DNA from: Natroniella sp046097105
Lineage (GTDB): Bacteria; Bacillota; Halanaerobiia; Halobacteroidales; Halobacteroidaceae
Reading direction: 5' to 3'
DNA: 64,000 nt
NCBI RefSeq assembly: GCF_046097105.1
Contig: NZ_CP175562.1
Coordinates: 1,550,001 to 1,614,000, forward strand
Shown here: one piece after another, positions 51,776 to 59,984 of the stretch
How the letters are laid out: each line of letters starts with the position of its first letter
How positions within the stretch are numbered: position 1 is the stretch's first letter
Program-made: the position numbers and the translations under genes
Notes under the pieces: model-generated
Told to the model about the DNA's origin: nothing
Databases searched by the model: none
What the model saw: the letters and a program-made list of their open reading frames with translations, nothing else

Positions 51776-52888
51776 TTATTTTTTTCCCATCAATACAGCT
51801 GCTACAAAAGCCGTCACAGGAATCGAAATAATCAAACCAATACTACCTGTAATTCCGCGAACAAACTCTGTTGCAATGATATCCATATTAATAATCCTCA
51901 TCCAATGCATTTCTACACCCAATAATAACAATAACAACGGTATTGCACTACCTACATAGGCTAACAACAATGTATTGGCCATTGTTCCCATAATATCACG
52001 CCCTACATTTAGACCAGCTAACATCAAATTAGAAACCCTCAGCGTCCGATTATTATTACTAATTTCAAAAATAGCTGATGCTACCGACATACTGACATCT
52101 GTAACTGCCCCCAAAGAGCCTATTATGATCCCTGCAAAAAGCAAACCTCTAATATTTATATCCTGATCCAAATTAAATAACATCATAGCTTCTTCACTAT
52201 TAAAACCGGTCAGATATGCCAACTCCCCTACCCATAAAGTCAAAAGACCAGCTATTCCTACTCCAGTAGCTGTACCTATGATTGCTGCTAAAGACTTCTC
52301 ATTAACCCCGCCAATAATTAACAAAGTAGGAATTATGATTATAACTGCGGAAATTGAAGTTATAAAAATAGGATCATAGCCTCCTAATAATGCAGGAAGC
52401 ATAAACCTAGCAATAACCAACCCTGCAAAGACTAAAGTTATAATCGTCTTTAATCCAGACTTTCCTCCAACTAAAACTAACAATAACATAAAAATAATGG
52501 TTAAATAAAACAAACCACGATCCCGAGCAACATCATGCAAATAAATTTTTTCAAGTTGATCTGTTGCATCTCTAGAAACCAGTATAACATCTTGCCCTTC
52601 TTCTAAATAAAGGCTTAAATATGTATTTCCTTCTTCATAAGTATTCCTAACAGTTATTTTTTCTCCTTGATGAGGCCCAGTTGTTAATAATACCTCAGCC
52701 CTTTGCTCGACCATTCTCGAATGACCCTCTGATTCAATCTCTCGAACAAATAAAACCTTACCTCGATAATACTCTTCCACTTCTTGTTCTTCAATTTCTC
52801 TAGCATGAGTAATACTTTCAATACTCATAGGGGCAATTAAACTTACTAAGACTAAAATTATTATCAATTTCTTAGGGAATTTAAGCAT
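51776..52888 (-). CDS. YibE/F-family membrane protein
   Basis: 370 residues. A signal peptide (about 1-28), a soluble beta domain (YYRGKVLFVREIESEGHS; LTTGPHQGEKITVRNTYEEG) and then seven or eight transmembrane helices carrying the YibE/F signature (GLLFAGIIIGSLGAVTDVSMS; NVGRDIMGTMANTLLLAYVG, blocks). The family is of unknown function and possibly exports solutes. The gene lies downstream of the feoB terminator. Confidence 0.8.
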   Translation of the reverse strand: MLKFPKKLIIILVLVSLIAPMSIESITHAREIEEQEVEEYYRGKVLFVREIESEGHSRMVEQRAEVLLTTGPHQGEKITVRNTYEEGNTYLSLYLEEGQDVILVSRDATDQLEKIYLHDVARDRGLFYLTIIFMLLLVLVGGKSGLKTIITLVFAGLVIARFMLPALLGGYDPIFITSISAVIIIIPTLLIIGGVNEKSLAAIIGTATGVGIAGLLTLWVGELAYLTGFNSEEAMMLFNLDQDINIRGLLFAGIIIGSLGAVTDVSMSVASAIFEISNNNRTLRVSNLMLAGLNVGRDIMGTMANTLLLAYVGSAIPLLLLLLGVEMHWMRIINMDIIATEFVRGITGSIGLIISIPVTAFVAAVLMGKK

Positions 52889-52945
52889 AAACCCACCCTT
52901 TCTATGTAATTTAGACTCAACTTCTTTACTTAAACCTTTCCCAAC

Positions 52946-52990
52946 TAAAAAATCATTATCTTGAGTTTAAAACAAGATAATGATTTTATT
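52946..52990 (-). terminator. Terminator of the Fur-linked feoB operon
   Basis: Arms AAAATCATTATCTTG (52949-52963) and CAAGATAATGATTTT (52973-52987) pair perfectly over 15 bp, followed by TTAGTTGG on the minus strand. Each arm also resembles a Fur half-site (AATCATTATC/GATAATGATT). Confidence 0.75.
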
Positions 52991-53057
52991 AATTCAATCT
53001 AATTATATATACTATTTTTATTAAAATCAAACTGACTTAAGCACAAAAACTCAGCAT

Positions 53058-54791
53058 CTAGATTAAAATTAATGCCCCTAAACGAGCAAAAATTCCTCCT
53101 AACAAAAAAGATAGAGTAGTTGTCAAAACAAGTACTCCTCCAGCTATAGAGAGCTTAAATTCACGCCCCAAAATAGCCAATACAGCAATACATGGCACAT
53201 AAAACAATCCCACAACTGCTCCTACAAAAAGCTGTAAACTTGTTAAGTTCATTTCAAGTAATGGCAATACAGATAACTCTCTTCTCACAATTCCCAATAC
53301 TAATGGCACAGCTGCCTCTTCTGGTAACCTCAACCAACCAGTTATTACAGGACTCATCATCCTTCCAATAACCTCTAAAATCCCAACCTCATATAATACC
53401 GCAGCTAATGCTATGGCATAAAACATCGTTACAGCTCCGCTAAAGACATAACTCTTTAATCTAATCAAGATCTTTTTTCCTAAAATATTCCACTTAGGCC
53501 ATAATAATTCCGGAACTTCTACTACTGTTTCTGGACGCTCTCCTTCTAAAAAATAATTTAAAATAAATCCAGATCCAATCAAGACAAGCCCTGATACCAT
53601 AAATAAAGCCACCATCACTATAAGCGACTCCTCAGCTAATAAAGAAATAAAAGCTCCTGTTTGAGCAATACAAGGAACGCTCAAACAGATCATAGTCGAA
53701 ACCATCACCCGCTCCTTATAACTACTCATTGCCCTAGTAGCTGTAATTCCAGGTATTGCACAACCATAGCCTAATAATAATGGAATAACATTTCCCCCTG
53801 AAAGACCAATCTTATTCAACAAACCATCAACTAAAATTCCTAGCCTTGGTAAGTATCCACTATCTTCTAAAATACTTAACACAGAATAAAAAGAGATAAT
53901 ATAAGGCAACACAAGAGCAAATGGCCATTCTAAACCTTTAATTAAGAATCCATATTCACCAATTAAAATATTTCTAATTAGACCGCTAGGAACTACAGAT
54001 TCTACTGCTGCAGTTATCACCGGAAAGATCAAGCCTCTAAAGAAAGGTAACAAAACAAACTGTCTGACCCCCATTCCCAGTCCCACAACTATCCCAAAAA
54101 CCAAAGTTAAAATCAAAATTGCTAAAGGAAGACCAGGCCAGGGCTGAACCAATAGTTGACCCCACCGTTCTCGATTCAGTAGGCTATCTCTTCTCGAACC
54201 AACTTTAACTTCTTGATTTAAATTTTCAGCTACTTCCCAACTGGCTTCTAACTCAACTTTTTTCTTGAAGACAAGGCTATCATTGATGGTATCTCTTACA
54301 TTCTCTTCTAGCTCTTCAAAACCAGTTCCATCAACTGCAACTGTTGGAATTACTGGAATCCCTAATTGTTCAGCCAATAACTCAAGATCAAGCTCATAAT
54401 CTTTTTCTTCTATAATATCAATCCTATTAATAGCTACTATGGTAGGTATCTTCTTTTTCAAAACTTGTAGTAATAAATACAAACTACTTTCTAAGTTATT
54501 AGCATCAAGTACACAAATAACAGCCTCAGGATCTTCATCTAACATCTCAACTGCTACTTCTTCTGCTTCATTAGTAGCATCAAGTGTATATGTCCCTGGT
54601 ACATCGATTAATTCAACTTCTGTATTACCAAATGTTGCACTTCCAGCTTTATATTCTACTGTCGTTCCAGCATAATTGGCCATTCCTACATCTAAACCAG
54701 TCAAGCGATTAAAAAATACACTCTTCCCTACATTAGGAGGGCCAATTAAAAGTACCTTTTTTTTAGAATTTTTCAACTGTTTAGCTTCCAT
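53058..54791 (-). CDS. feoB: Ferrous iron transporter FeoB, short form
   Basis: 577 residues. The N-terminal GTPase domain has G1 GPPNVGKSVFFNRLTG, switch region DVPGTYTLDATNEAEEVA and NRID. The membrane part holds two Gate domains (GYGCAIPGITATRAMSSYKE; VPLVLGIVRRELSVLPLL). It is shorter than classical FeoB, with little helical domain after the G domain and no C-terminal cytoplasmic domain. ATG 54791 lies inside the last feoA codons; GTG 54803 is an alternative. Last gene of a five-gene operon. Transports Fe2+ by family knowledge. Confidence 0.9.
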   Translation of the reverse strand: MEAKQLKNSKKKVLLIGPPNVGKSVFFNRLTGLDVGMANYAGTTVEYKAGSATFGNTEVELIDVPGTYTLDATNEAEEVAVEMLDEDPEAVICVLDANNLESSLYLLLQVLKKKIPTIVAINRIDIIEEKDYELDLELLAEQLGIPVIPTVAVDGTGFEELEENVRDTINDSLVFKKKVELEASWEVAENLNQEVKVGSRRDSLLNRERWGQLLVQPWPGLPLAILILTLVFGIVVGLGMGVRQFVLLPFFRGLIFPVITAAVESVVPSGLIRNILIGEYGFLIKGLEWPFALVLPYIISFYSVLSILEDSGYLPRLGILVDGLLNKIGLSGGNVIPLLLGYGCAIPGITATRAMSSYKERVMVSTMICLSVPCIAQTGAFISLLAEESLIVMVALFMVSGLVLIGSGFILNYFLEGERPETVVEVPELLWPKWNILGKKILIRLKSYVFSGAVTMFYAIALAAVLYEVGILEVIGRMMSPVITGWLRLPEEAAVPLVLGIVRRELSVLPLLEMNLTSLQLFVGAVVGLFYVPCIAVLAILGREFKLSIAGGVLVLTTTLSFLLGGIFARLGALILI

Positions 54792-55077
54792 ATTGAGCAC
54801 CACTTGTCATCTCAATTTTTTTAGCCAACTTACGTCCAATTGCTACATTTCTTCCTTCTACTGCTGCCACCACTGGCCCTCCACAAGGTTGTTTAGTCTT
54901 TAATTCAACCTTTTTACCTATTCTAAAACCCAGAGGAGATAACAAAGAATGATCAGGTACAGCAGAAATCACTGCTTTATCTCCTGGTTTCAATTTATCA
55001 AGAGTTAACTCTTCTTCAACCAACTCTTCTTTACCTCCAATAAAATTCAATGCTACCTTCTTCAAACTGACTCCCAT
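54781..55077 (-). CDS. feoA: FeoA protein
   Basis: 98 residues, SH3-like small protein of the Fe2+ uptake system (LDKLKPGDKAVISAVPDHSLLSPLGFRIG, first part; VAAVEGRNVAIGRKLAKKI). It is slightly longer at its N-terminus than E. coli FeoA. It overlaps feoB by 11 bases and lies 19 bases after the methyltransferase-like gene. Confidence 0.9.
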   Translation of the reverse strand: MGVSLKKVALNFIGGKEELVEEELTLDKLKPGDKAVISAVPDHSLLSPLGFRIGKKVELKTKQPCGGPVVAAVEGRNVAIGRKLAKKIEMTSGAQYGS

Positions 55078-55096
55078 TTTTCAACACCACCTCAAT

Positions 55097-55729
55097 CTAT
55101 TTTTTAACAGACTTTTTTGTAATAACAACACTCTGCTTACCAAAACTCTGCTTAACCTCACCAGTAGGAAGCTCTGTTACTTCAGCAGGCTCTAACTTAG
55201 GATAGAGTAATTCTAACAAGCCATTAGGATTACGATAGATTAATCTTTGGCCCTCTTGTAACTGACATAATACCTCTTTAACAATCTCTTTCTTAGGAAT
55301 AACATGTAGAGAAAATAAAATAAGATCAAAATCAGAAACTTCTACTTCCATTCCCTCGATCAACTTAAAATCTATCTTGGAATCTAATCCTAGTTCTGTT
55401 ATCAAATCCTGAGCAACAGTTATTGCCTTGGGGTCATTATCGATTCCAGTTACATCATAGCCATTTTCAGCTAGAATGATAGCTGTCAAAGGCAATGGCC
55501 CACTACCAATATGTAGTATCCTTCCTGTTTGGTTTAATTCAGCTAACTCTAATTCTCTTTCTATCATCTTTTTATAAAATAAATTACAGTATAATTTCCT
55601 AAAGAAACTGAATCGATTTCCAACATGCTCTAATTTCTTGACTATTTTCAAAAAAAACTCAACTATACATAGTAGCTTTTCTGAAAAGAAACTTATTAGA
55701 CTTGCTTCCGTATTTATCTCTTTTTTCAA
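55097..55729 (-). CDS. Nicotianamine-synthase-like SAM-binding protein (first)
   Basis: 210 residues from TTG 55729 (AAGGTG upstream). A helical N-terminal region precedes a Rossmann methyltransferase fold starting at ILHIGSGPLPLTAIILAENG; the GSGPLPLT loop is typical of nicotianamine synthases, which transfer aminocarboxypropyl groups from SAM to make metallophores. GIDNDPKAI supplies the acidic ribose-binding residues. Its place between a UPF0104 gene and feoA in a probable Fur operon supports an iron-related role. An ordinary class I methyltransferase is the alternative. Confidence 0.55.
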   Translation of the reverse strand: MKKEINTEASLISFFSEKLLCIVEFFLKIVKKLEHVGNRFSFFRKLYCNLFYKKMIERELELAELNQTGRILHIGSGPLPLTAIILAENGYDVTGIDNDPKAITVAQDLITELGLDSKIDFKLIEGMEVEVSDFDLILFSLHVIPKKEIVKEVLCQLQEGQRLIYRNPNGLLELLYPKLEPAEVTELPTGEVKQSFGKQSVVITKKSVKK

Positions 55730-55765
55730 AAATTACACCTTCTCTTTATTATTAATTTAAGCACC

Positions 55766-56782
55766 TCAAGTTTTGCTATTGGCGAATAACGGTATATCTT
55801 CAGTAGTAATTAAATAAATCGCTGTTAGAGCTGATAAGACCAAAGGAAACCAGTAAGTTACTAGCCGAGTTAAGAGAGCAACTGCTAATCCTTCAGCAAA
55901 CAATAATCCATTAATACTTAAAATAAAAGCCATACTTCCCTCAAAAGTTCCTAATCCTCCAGGTGATAAAGGTAATATGCTAACCAAATAAGCTGCATAA
56001 GTTACTATCACCGCCAAAATAAATTGGACACTAAACCCTAACACAGACGCTACCAAATAAATTTTAACCGGATAAAAGCCCCAAACTAGCAAAGAAATTA
56101 TTAATAACCAATTTCTTTCACTTGGAGTCATAATATTCTTAACTTGACAAACAGCCTTACTTATAAAAGCAAAGCCATCAATAAAGACCTTATAAACTTT
56201 ATAACTAAATCTTTCTTTAACCATTGAATTGTCCTTTTGATCAATTTGCTGCTTTCTATCTTTCTCATTTTGATTATAGATCAGCCATATAATCAAACCA
56301 AAGAATAAAGCAAATACTAAAAAGGAGATATAAATAATTTTAGGCAAAACAAAATTAACAGATGCAATAATTAAAAATAATAAACATAATAACAAAAACG
56401 GCAACAATGAAATATATTTATGGGCAACTAAAAAAGAAGTCAACTCTTGATAAGATAAACCGGTCTGTTGGTGAAAGAGATACACTTTGGCAGCCTCGCC
56501 TCCTAATTTGGAAGACGGGGTCACACTCTCTACAAATCCTCCAGCTAAATAAGTTGAAAAGACTTGCCTAAAAGAAATATTAGGTGCCTTTTTCCTAAGT
56601 AAGTAATACCATTGATATGCTGTTAAAGATAAAGTCCCAATCTGTAAAACAAAGAGACTGAAGATCACCGTCGAATTGACACCTTGCCAGATACTCCTTA
56701 TCTCATCCCACCCTGTACTAATAGTTAATATAGTAAGAGCTATAACTCCTATAATCCATAATAAAACCTTTTTATTGAACAT
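55766..56782 (-). CDS. UPF0104/lysylphosphatidylglycerol synthase-TM family protein
   Basis: 338 residues with about eight transmembrane helices. The family pattern is visible in AGGFVESVTPSSKLGGEAAKVYLFHQQTG (split at GG) and SILPLSPGGLGTFEGSMAFIL near the end. Members flip or bind lipids or other amphiphiles (for example AglD- and MprF-like). It overlaps the upstream methyltransferase-like gene by 11 bases. In this operon it might export or flip the product of the two nicotianamine-synthase-like enzymes; that is speculative. Confidence 0.75.
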   Translation of the reverse strand: MFNKKVLLWIIGVIALTILTISTGWDEIRSIWQGVNSTVIFSLFVLQIGTLSLTAYQWYYLLRKKAPNISFRQVFSTYLAGGFVESVTPSSKLGGEAAKVYLFHQQTGLSYQELTSFLVAHKYISLLPFLLLCLLFLIIASVNFVLPKIIYISFLVFALFFGLIIWLIYNQNEKDRKQQIDQKDNSMVKERFSYKVYKVFIDGFAFISKAVCQVKNIMTPSERNWLLIISLLVWGFYPVKIYLVASVLGFSVQFILAVIVTYAAYLVSILPLSPGGLGTFEGSMAFILSINGLLFAEGLAVALLTRLVTYWFPLVLSALTAIYLITTEDIPLFANSKT

Positions 56783-57338
56783 TACTTACCTCCTTAGTAA
56801 ACAAAACAGATCTATCAAAGGTAATCATCTTTTGTCTCTTAAGGGCATCAGGTTGATAATCAGTTGGCAAGTAATCATACTGATCTTCAAAATAATCCCG
56901 AGGTTGCCTAAATATCAAACGAGCTCCCTTTTTAGCATTAGCTAACAAATTATTCAAAATATCAACCTTGGGTTCAGCCTGTAATGCTATCAATGCTACT
57001 GTAAATTCCGGAGGCTCAAACTCAATTGCATCACCCTCTAACACCTCAATCTTATCTTCTAAACCTAAATTTTGAATACAAGACTCTGCTCTATCAATTA
57101 CTTCTTGATCCCGATCAAGGGCCAACACCTTTGCACCTGTCAACTCTGCCAAATAAACAGCACTAAAAGGCATCGCCCCACATCCTACATTTAAGACTAC
57201 ATCATCAGCTGTTATTTGAGCTAGATCTATCTCTTTTTTTAAGATTGCTTTGTACGGCCAAGCATATAGCTTAAACATCAACGGTATATCATTCAATTTC
57301 TTTTCTAACTTTGCTACTACATCCTTAATTAACTTCAC
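56772..57338 (-). CDS. Nicotianamine-synthase-like SAM-binding protein (second)
   Basis: 188 residues. The SAM-binding loop is VVLNVGCGAMPFSAVYLAEL followed by LALDRDQEVIDRAESCIQ; GCGAMPFS aligns with the GSGPLPLT loop of the 55097 product and of nicotianamine synthases. QPRDYFEDQYDYLPTDYQP is a tyrosine-rich C-terminal segment. It is the first gene of the probable Fur operon: a near-consensus Fur box lies 57 bases before the start codon. The reaction is unknown. Confidence 0.55.
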   Translation of the reverse strand: MKLIKDVVAKLEKKLNDIPLMFKLYAWPYKAILKKEIDLAQITADDVVLNVGCGAMPFSAVYLAELTGAKVLALDRDQEVIDRAESCIQNLGLEDKIEVLEGDAIEFEPPEFTVALIALQAEPKVDILNNLLANAKKGARLIFRQPRDYFEDQYDYLPTDYQPDALKRQKMITFDRSVLFTKEVSNVQ

Positions 57339-57394
57339 TCTTAATCGACCCCTTAACTAAATTATATAAATCATTGTTGTAATATAATTAAACA

Positions 57395-57409
57395 TAATAA
57401 TCATTCTCA
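57395..57409 (-). promoter_or_regulatory. Fur box upstream of the nicotianamine-synthase-like/feoAB operon
   Basis: TAATAATCATTCTCA matches 12 of 14 defined positions of the 7-1-7 Fur consensus TGATAATnATTATCA. It lies between fur (57510) and the first operon gene (start 57338), where a promoter for the operon is expected, and fur itself is the neighbour. It implies iron-repressed expression of all five genes. Confidence 0.65.
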
Positions 57410-57509
57410 TTCAATGCTAAAAATAAAACTACCTTATCTCAGCTCTACTATGAGTACCAAAAGTTGATATCCATTCTCACGACTTCTCTTTAAAAAAGAC
57501 TACTGCTAA

Positions 57510-57938
57510 TTAACAATTTTCACAATAGCCATAAAACTTAATTCTATGCTCAGTAACTAAAAAATCATACTTTTTCTCCAGGTCAGCTTCAAAATCTTCT
57601 AAAATTTGATCATTGAATTCAATCACTGCTCCACAATCAACACAGATTAAATGATGGTGGTGGTCATTATTATTTCCTTCTAATTCATACCTTCGACAGT
57701 TATCATCAAAATTCAATTGCTGGACAATAGCTAATTCATCAAATAACTCTAAAGTCCGATAAACTGTTGCCAAACCAATCCCTGCATCATGTTGCTTAAC
57801 AATATTATAAATCTCTTCTGCACTTAAATGTTCACCTTCATTATCAGCTAAAATCTGTAAGATCAAATCCCGTTGAGAGGTTAATTTATAATTATTTGTA
57901 GCCAAAATATTCTTTAGCTCTTGTGTCTTTTTTCCCAT
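57510..57938 (-). CDS. fur: Ferric uptake regulator Fur
   Basis: 142 residues from ATG 57938 (GGGTGA upstream). The winged helix (about 15-80; LTSQRDLILQIL, GIGLATVYRTLELFDEL) binds DNA. The dimerisation domain has the HHHHLICVDC motif and a second CxxC at the end (YCENC), forming the structural zinc site. Fur, rather than PerR or Zur, is favoured by the neighbouring iron operon and a Fur-like box, but the paralogues are hard to tell apart by eye. Confidence 0.9.
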   Translation of the reverse strand: MGKKTQELKNILATNNYKLTSQRDLILQILADNEGEHLSAEEIYNIVKQHDAGIGLATVYRTLELFDELAIVQQLNFDDNCRRYELEGNNNDHHHHLICVDCGAVIEFNDQILEDFEADLEKKYDFLVTEHRIKFYGYCENC

Positions 57939-57950
57939 ACTTTCACCCAC

Positions 57951-57977
57951 TAATTAATAATATTATTATTAATTATA
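57951..57977 (-). promoter_or_regulatory. A/T palindrome upstream of fur, possible autoregulatory site
   Basis: TAATTAATAATATTATTATT and the following bases form a nearly symmetric A/T-only sequence 13-39 bases before the fur start. It matches the Fur consensus less well than the box at 57395. It could be the fur promoter, an operator, or both. Confidence 0.35.
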
Positions 57978-58011
57978 ACTTATTACCTAACTAATGTCAA
58001 CTTAGCATGTG

Positions 58012-58066
58012 AAAAAGACCAAGCTTGAGTTAAACTTTAACTTGATGACCTTTCTCAAGCTTGATC
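58012..58066 (-). terminator. Terminator after the hydrogenase-protease-like gene
   Basis: GATCAAGCTTGAG (minus strand) pairs with CTCAAGCTTGGTC over 13 bp with one wobble; an inner TTAAAGTTTAA extends the hairpin. TTTTTCACATG follows. Confidence 0.85.
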
Positions 58067-58075
58067 ATAATATAT

Positions 58076-58477
58076 TTACCCCAGTAGATTACAAATCACA
58101 TTTGAGATCTTATCTAATATATCGTAAAACTTACCATTAACAATTTCAGATAATTCACTTCCCCACCCATCATTATCAATTCCAATAGTCACCATTAGTA
58201 ACTCTTTTAAATTAATAGAATCTTTAGGTCTTATCTTTAAATAATCTAACTCTCCTGGTCTAACTATCTCTCTCATCGTATCTAAAACCAAAATTCTTTC
58301 CGCTTTAATAGTTTGTAAAATATCAAATAAGTCTTCTCCAGTCTTACCAGCATTGATAAATAAAATGTCTAGTTTTTGAGAAAAATTCTCTTTTAACTTA
58401 TCCAACAAATGAATAGTAACCCCTCTATCCTGCTTCCTTACATCTCCCAAACCGACTACGGCTAATTTACAGAACAT
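58076..58477 (-). CDS. HyaD/HybD-like hydrogenase maturation protease family protein
   Basis: 133 residues with the phosphorylase/hydrogenase-protease fold: VVGLGDVRKQDRGVTIHLLDKL at the N-terminus corresponds to GIGNxxxxDDGxG of HycI/HybD, followed by LDILFINAGKTGEDLFD and ILVLDTMREI. The nickel-sensing first Asp/Glu is Asp (GLGD), but the second acidic pair is QD. No hydrogenase genes lie nearby, so the substrate is unclear. Hairpin repeat copy C lies 93 bases before the start. Confidence 0.65.
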   Translation of the reverse strand: MFCKLAVVGLGDVRKQDRGVTIHLLDKLKENFSQKLDILFINAGKTGEDLFDILQTIKAERILVLDTMREIVRPGELDYLKIRPKDSINLKELLMVTIGIDNDGWGSELSEIVNGKFYDILDKISNVICNLLG

Positions 58478-58569
58478 AATATCACCAACTTTTATATGCC
58501 CTTTTGCTATTCATTATCTTCAATTAGCCGGAATTTTATTCATCAAATAACTGGATATTTTTTGATATA

Positions 58570-58670
58570 TAGCTTAAGTTTAAGTCCAAGTCTAAGTTTA
58601 AATAAAAACTAAAAGTCTTTATGTTTTTAACGATTGATTTAGAATTAACCTCAAGCTTAAACTTAAGCTG
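58570..58670 (-). repeat. Hairpin repeat, copy C
   Basis: 101 bp in the same orientation as copies A and B, with the extra hexamer of copy B. The apical stem is TAAAAAC with GTTTTTA and the loop ATAAAGACTTTTA. It begins 10 bases after the thioredoxin-reductase stop and lies 93 bases before the HyaD-like gene. It is the most divergent of the three copies, mainly in the arm next to 58640. Confidence 0.8.
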
Positions 58671-58679
58671 TTGTGTAAG

Positions 58680-59540
58680 TCACTCCTGATCAAGCTCTTC
58701 AATTGCCTTCAAAACAGCTACTTGACCTTCACCTGTTGCTTTAGATATCTGCAAGGGCCGACCTATACAATCTCCTGCTGCATAAACTCCTTTAACATTA
58801 GTCTTAAACTCCCGATCAACCTTTATGTACTTTCCATCTAGCTCTAATCCTGCTACTATTTCTGAAGGTGGTACAGTCTCCCTTAAAATAAAGATCCCGT
58901 CAACTCCATACTCTTGTTCTTCTGTTATAACATTATTAGCAAGCTCTTCTCCATTTATCTCTCTAACCTTCTCTCTAACGACATTAATTCTATTATCTAA
59001 ATTCTCAATATCCTTATATTGTGGTATATAATAAACAGTTTCACAGATATCAGCTAAAAAATTAGCTTCATCTTCATGGTGAGCACTATCACTAATTACC
59101 AAAACTTCTTTATCTTTATATAATCTTCCATCACACGTTGCACAATAACTGATCCCTTGTCCTATATAATCAGCTTCTCCTGTAATCTTAGCTTCTTGTA
59201 CAACCCCTATTGTTAAGATTAATTTCTTAACTTGATAACTCTCTCCATTAGTTGTCACCATCAATTGATCACCCATAGGAAAGACTTGTACAACTTTCTC
59301 TTTAATGATCGGAATTTCTAGCTCTTTAATATGATTAATAAATTGCTCTGCTAACTCTTCTCCACTTACCTGGCTGAAACCAAGATAATTATCAACATGA
59401 GGAGCCCATTCGATCTTTTTAGCTAATTGACTACTCTCAAAAATAACAACATCTTTATCCCGAGCTTTAGCATTGATTGCTGCTGACATTCCAGCCGGGC
59501 CAGCTCCAACAATTCCAATTTCATAATTTTCTGTTGACAT
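58680..59540 (-). CDS. Thioredoxin reductase-like flavoprotein
   Basis: 286 residues. FAD site IGIVGAGPAGMSAAINAKA, redox pair CATCDG in ISYCATCDGRLYKDKEVL, a degenerate NADPH site around VLVISDSAHHEDEANFL, and the C-terminal FAD block GVYAAGDCIGRP. The NADPH loop lacks the usual GGGxSA, so its electron donor may differ (ferredoxin-dependent forms have the same change). It probably reduces the thioredoxin-like protein encoded 147 bases upstream. Confidence 0.85.
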   Translation of the reverse strand: MSTENYEIGIVGAGPAGMSAAINAKARDKDVVIFESSQLAKKIEWAPHVDNYLGFSQVSGEELAEQFINHIKELEIPIIKEKVVQVFPMGDQLMVTTNGESYQVKKLILTIGVVQEAKITGEADYIGQGISYCATCDGRLYKDKEVLVISDSAHHEDEANFLADICETVYYIPQYKDIENLDNRINVVREKVREINGEELANNVITEEQEYGVDGIFILRETVPPSEIVAGLELDGKYIKVDREFKTNVKGVYAAGDCIGRPLQISKATGEGQVAVLKAIEELDQE

Positions 59541-59643
59541 ACTACCACCTCATCTTAAAATTTACTTTATCTTTATTATATCAGAGTATATTTATATGCT
59601 TAAGGGTAAATTTCAATTTAATACGAGCTAATCTGTTAAGATT

Positions 59644-59676
59644 AAAAAAAGGGATACATAATATAATATGTACCCC
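59644..59676 (-). terminator. Terminator after the thioredoxin-like gene
   Basis: GGGGTACATA and TATGTATCCC pair over 10 positions (one wobble) around a 6-base loop, followed by TTTTTTTAATC on the minus strand. Confidence 0.8.
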
Positions 59677-59686
59677 TCCATAGTTA

Positions 59687-59917
59687 TTATTTAAGTAATT
59701 TTTTAATTTCATCCTTACTAGGAACTCTACCTTTAACTTTGACTTTACCATCAATAGCTAAACCTGGAGTACTCATAATACCAGCCTTTACTATTTCGGC
59801 CATATCCTCTACCTTTTCAACTTCTGCATCAATACCTAATTCTTCAGCAGCAGCTTTAGCATAGTCAGCTAACTCTACACAACTAGAACAACCTGACCCA
59901 TAAACAGTAATCTTCAC
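59687..59917 (-). CDS. Thioredoxin-like CxxC redox protein
   Basis: 76 residues from GTG 59917, with GGGAGG 7 bases upstream. The N-terminus KITVYGSGCSSCVELADYAK carries the active CSSC; IMSTPGLAIDGKVKVKG holds the cis-proline. This is the small thioredoxin-like type (often named redox-active disulfide protein 2) that accompanies ArsR-controlled permeases, as here. It probably reduces the permease, the regulator or a metal substrate. Confidence 0.85.
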   Translation of the reverse strand: MKITVYGSGCSSCVELADYAKAAAEELGIDAEVEKVEDMAEIVKAGIMSTPGLAIDGKVKVKGRVPSKDEIKKLLK

Positions 59918-59984
59918 CTCAACACCTCCCTTCAAAAATTAATTAATAGTCTAAAATTCATTATGATTCTTGGCCCACAACTTA

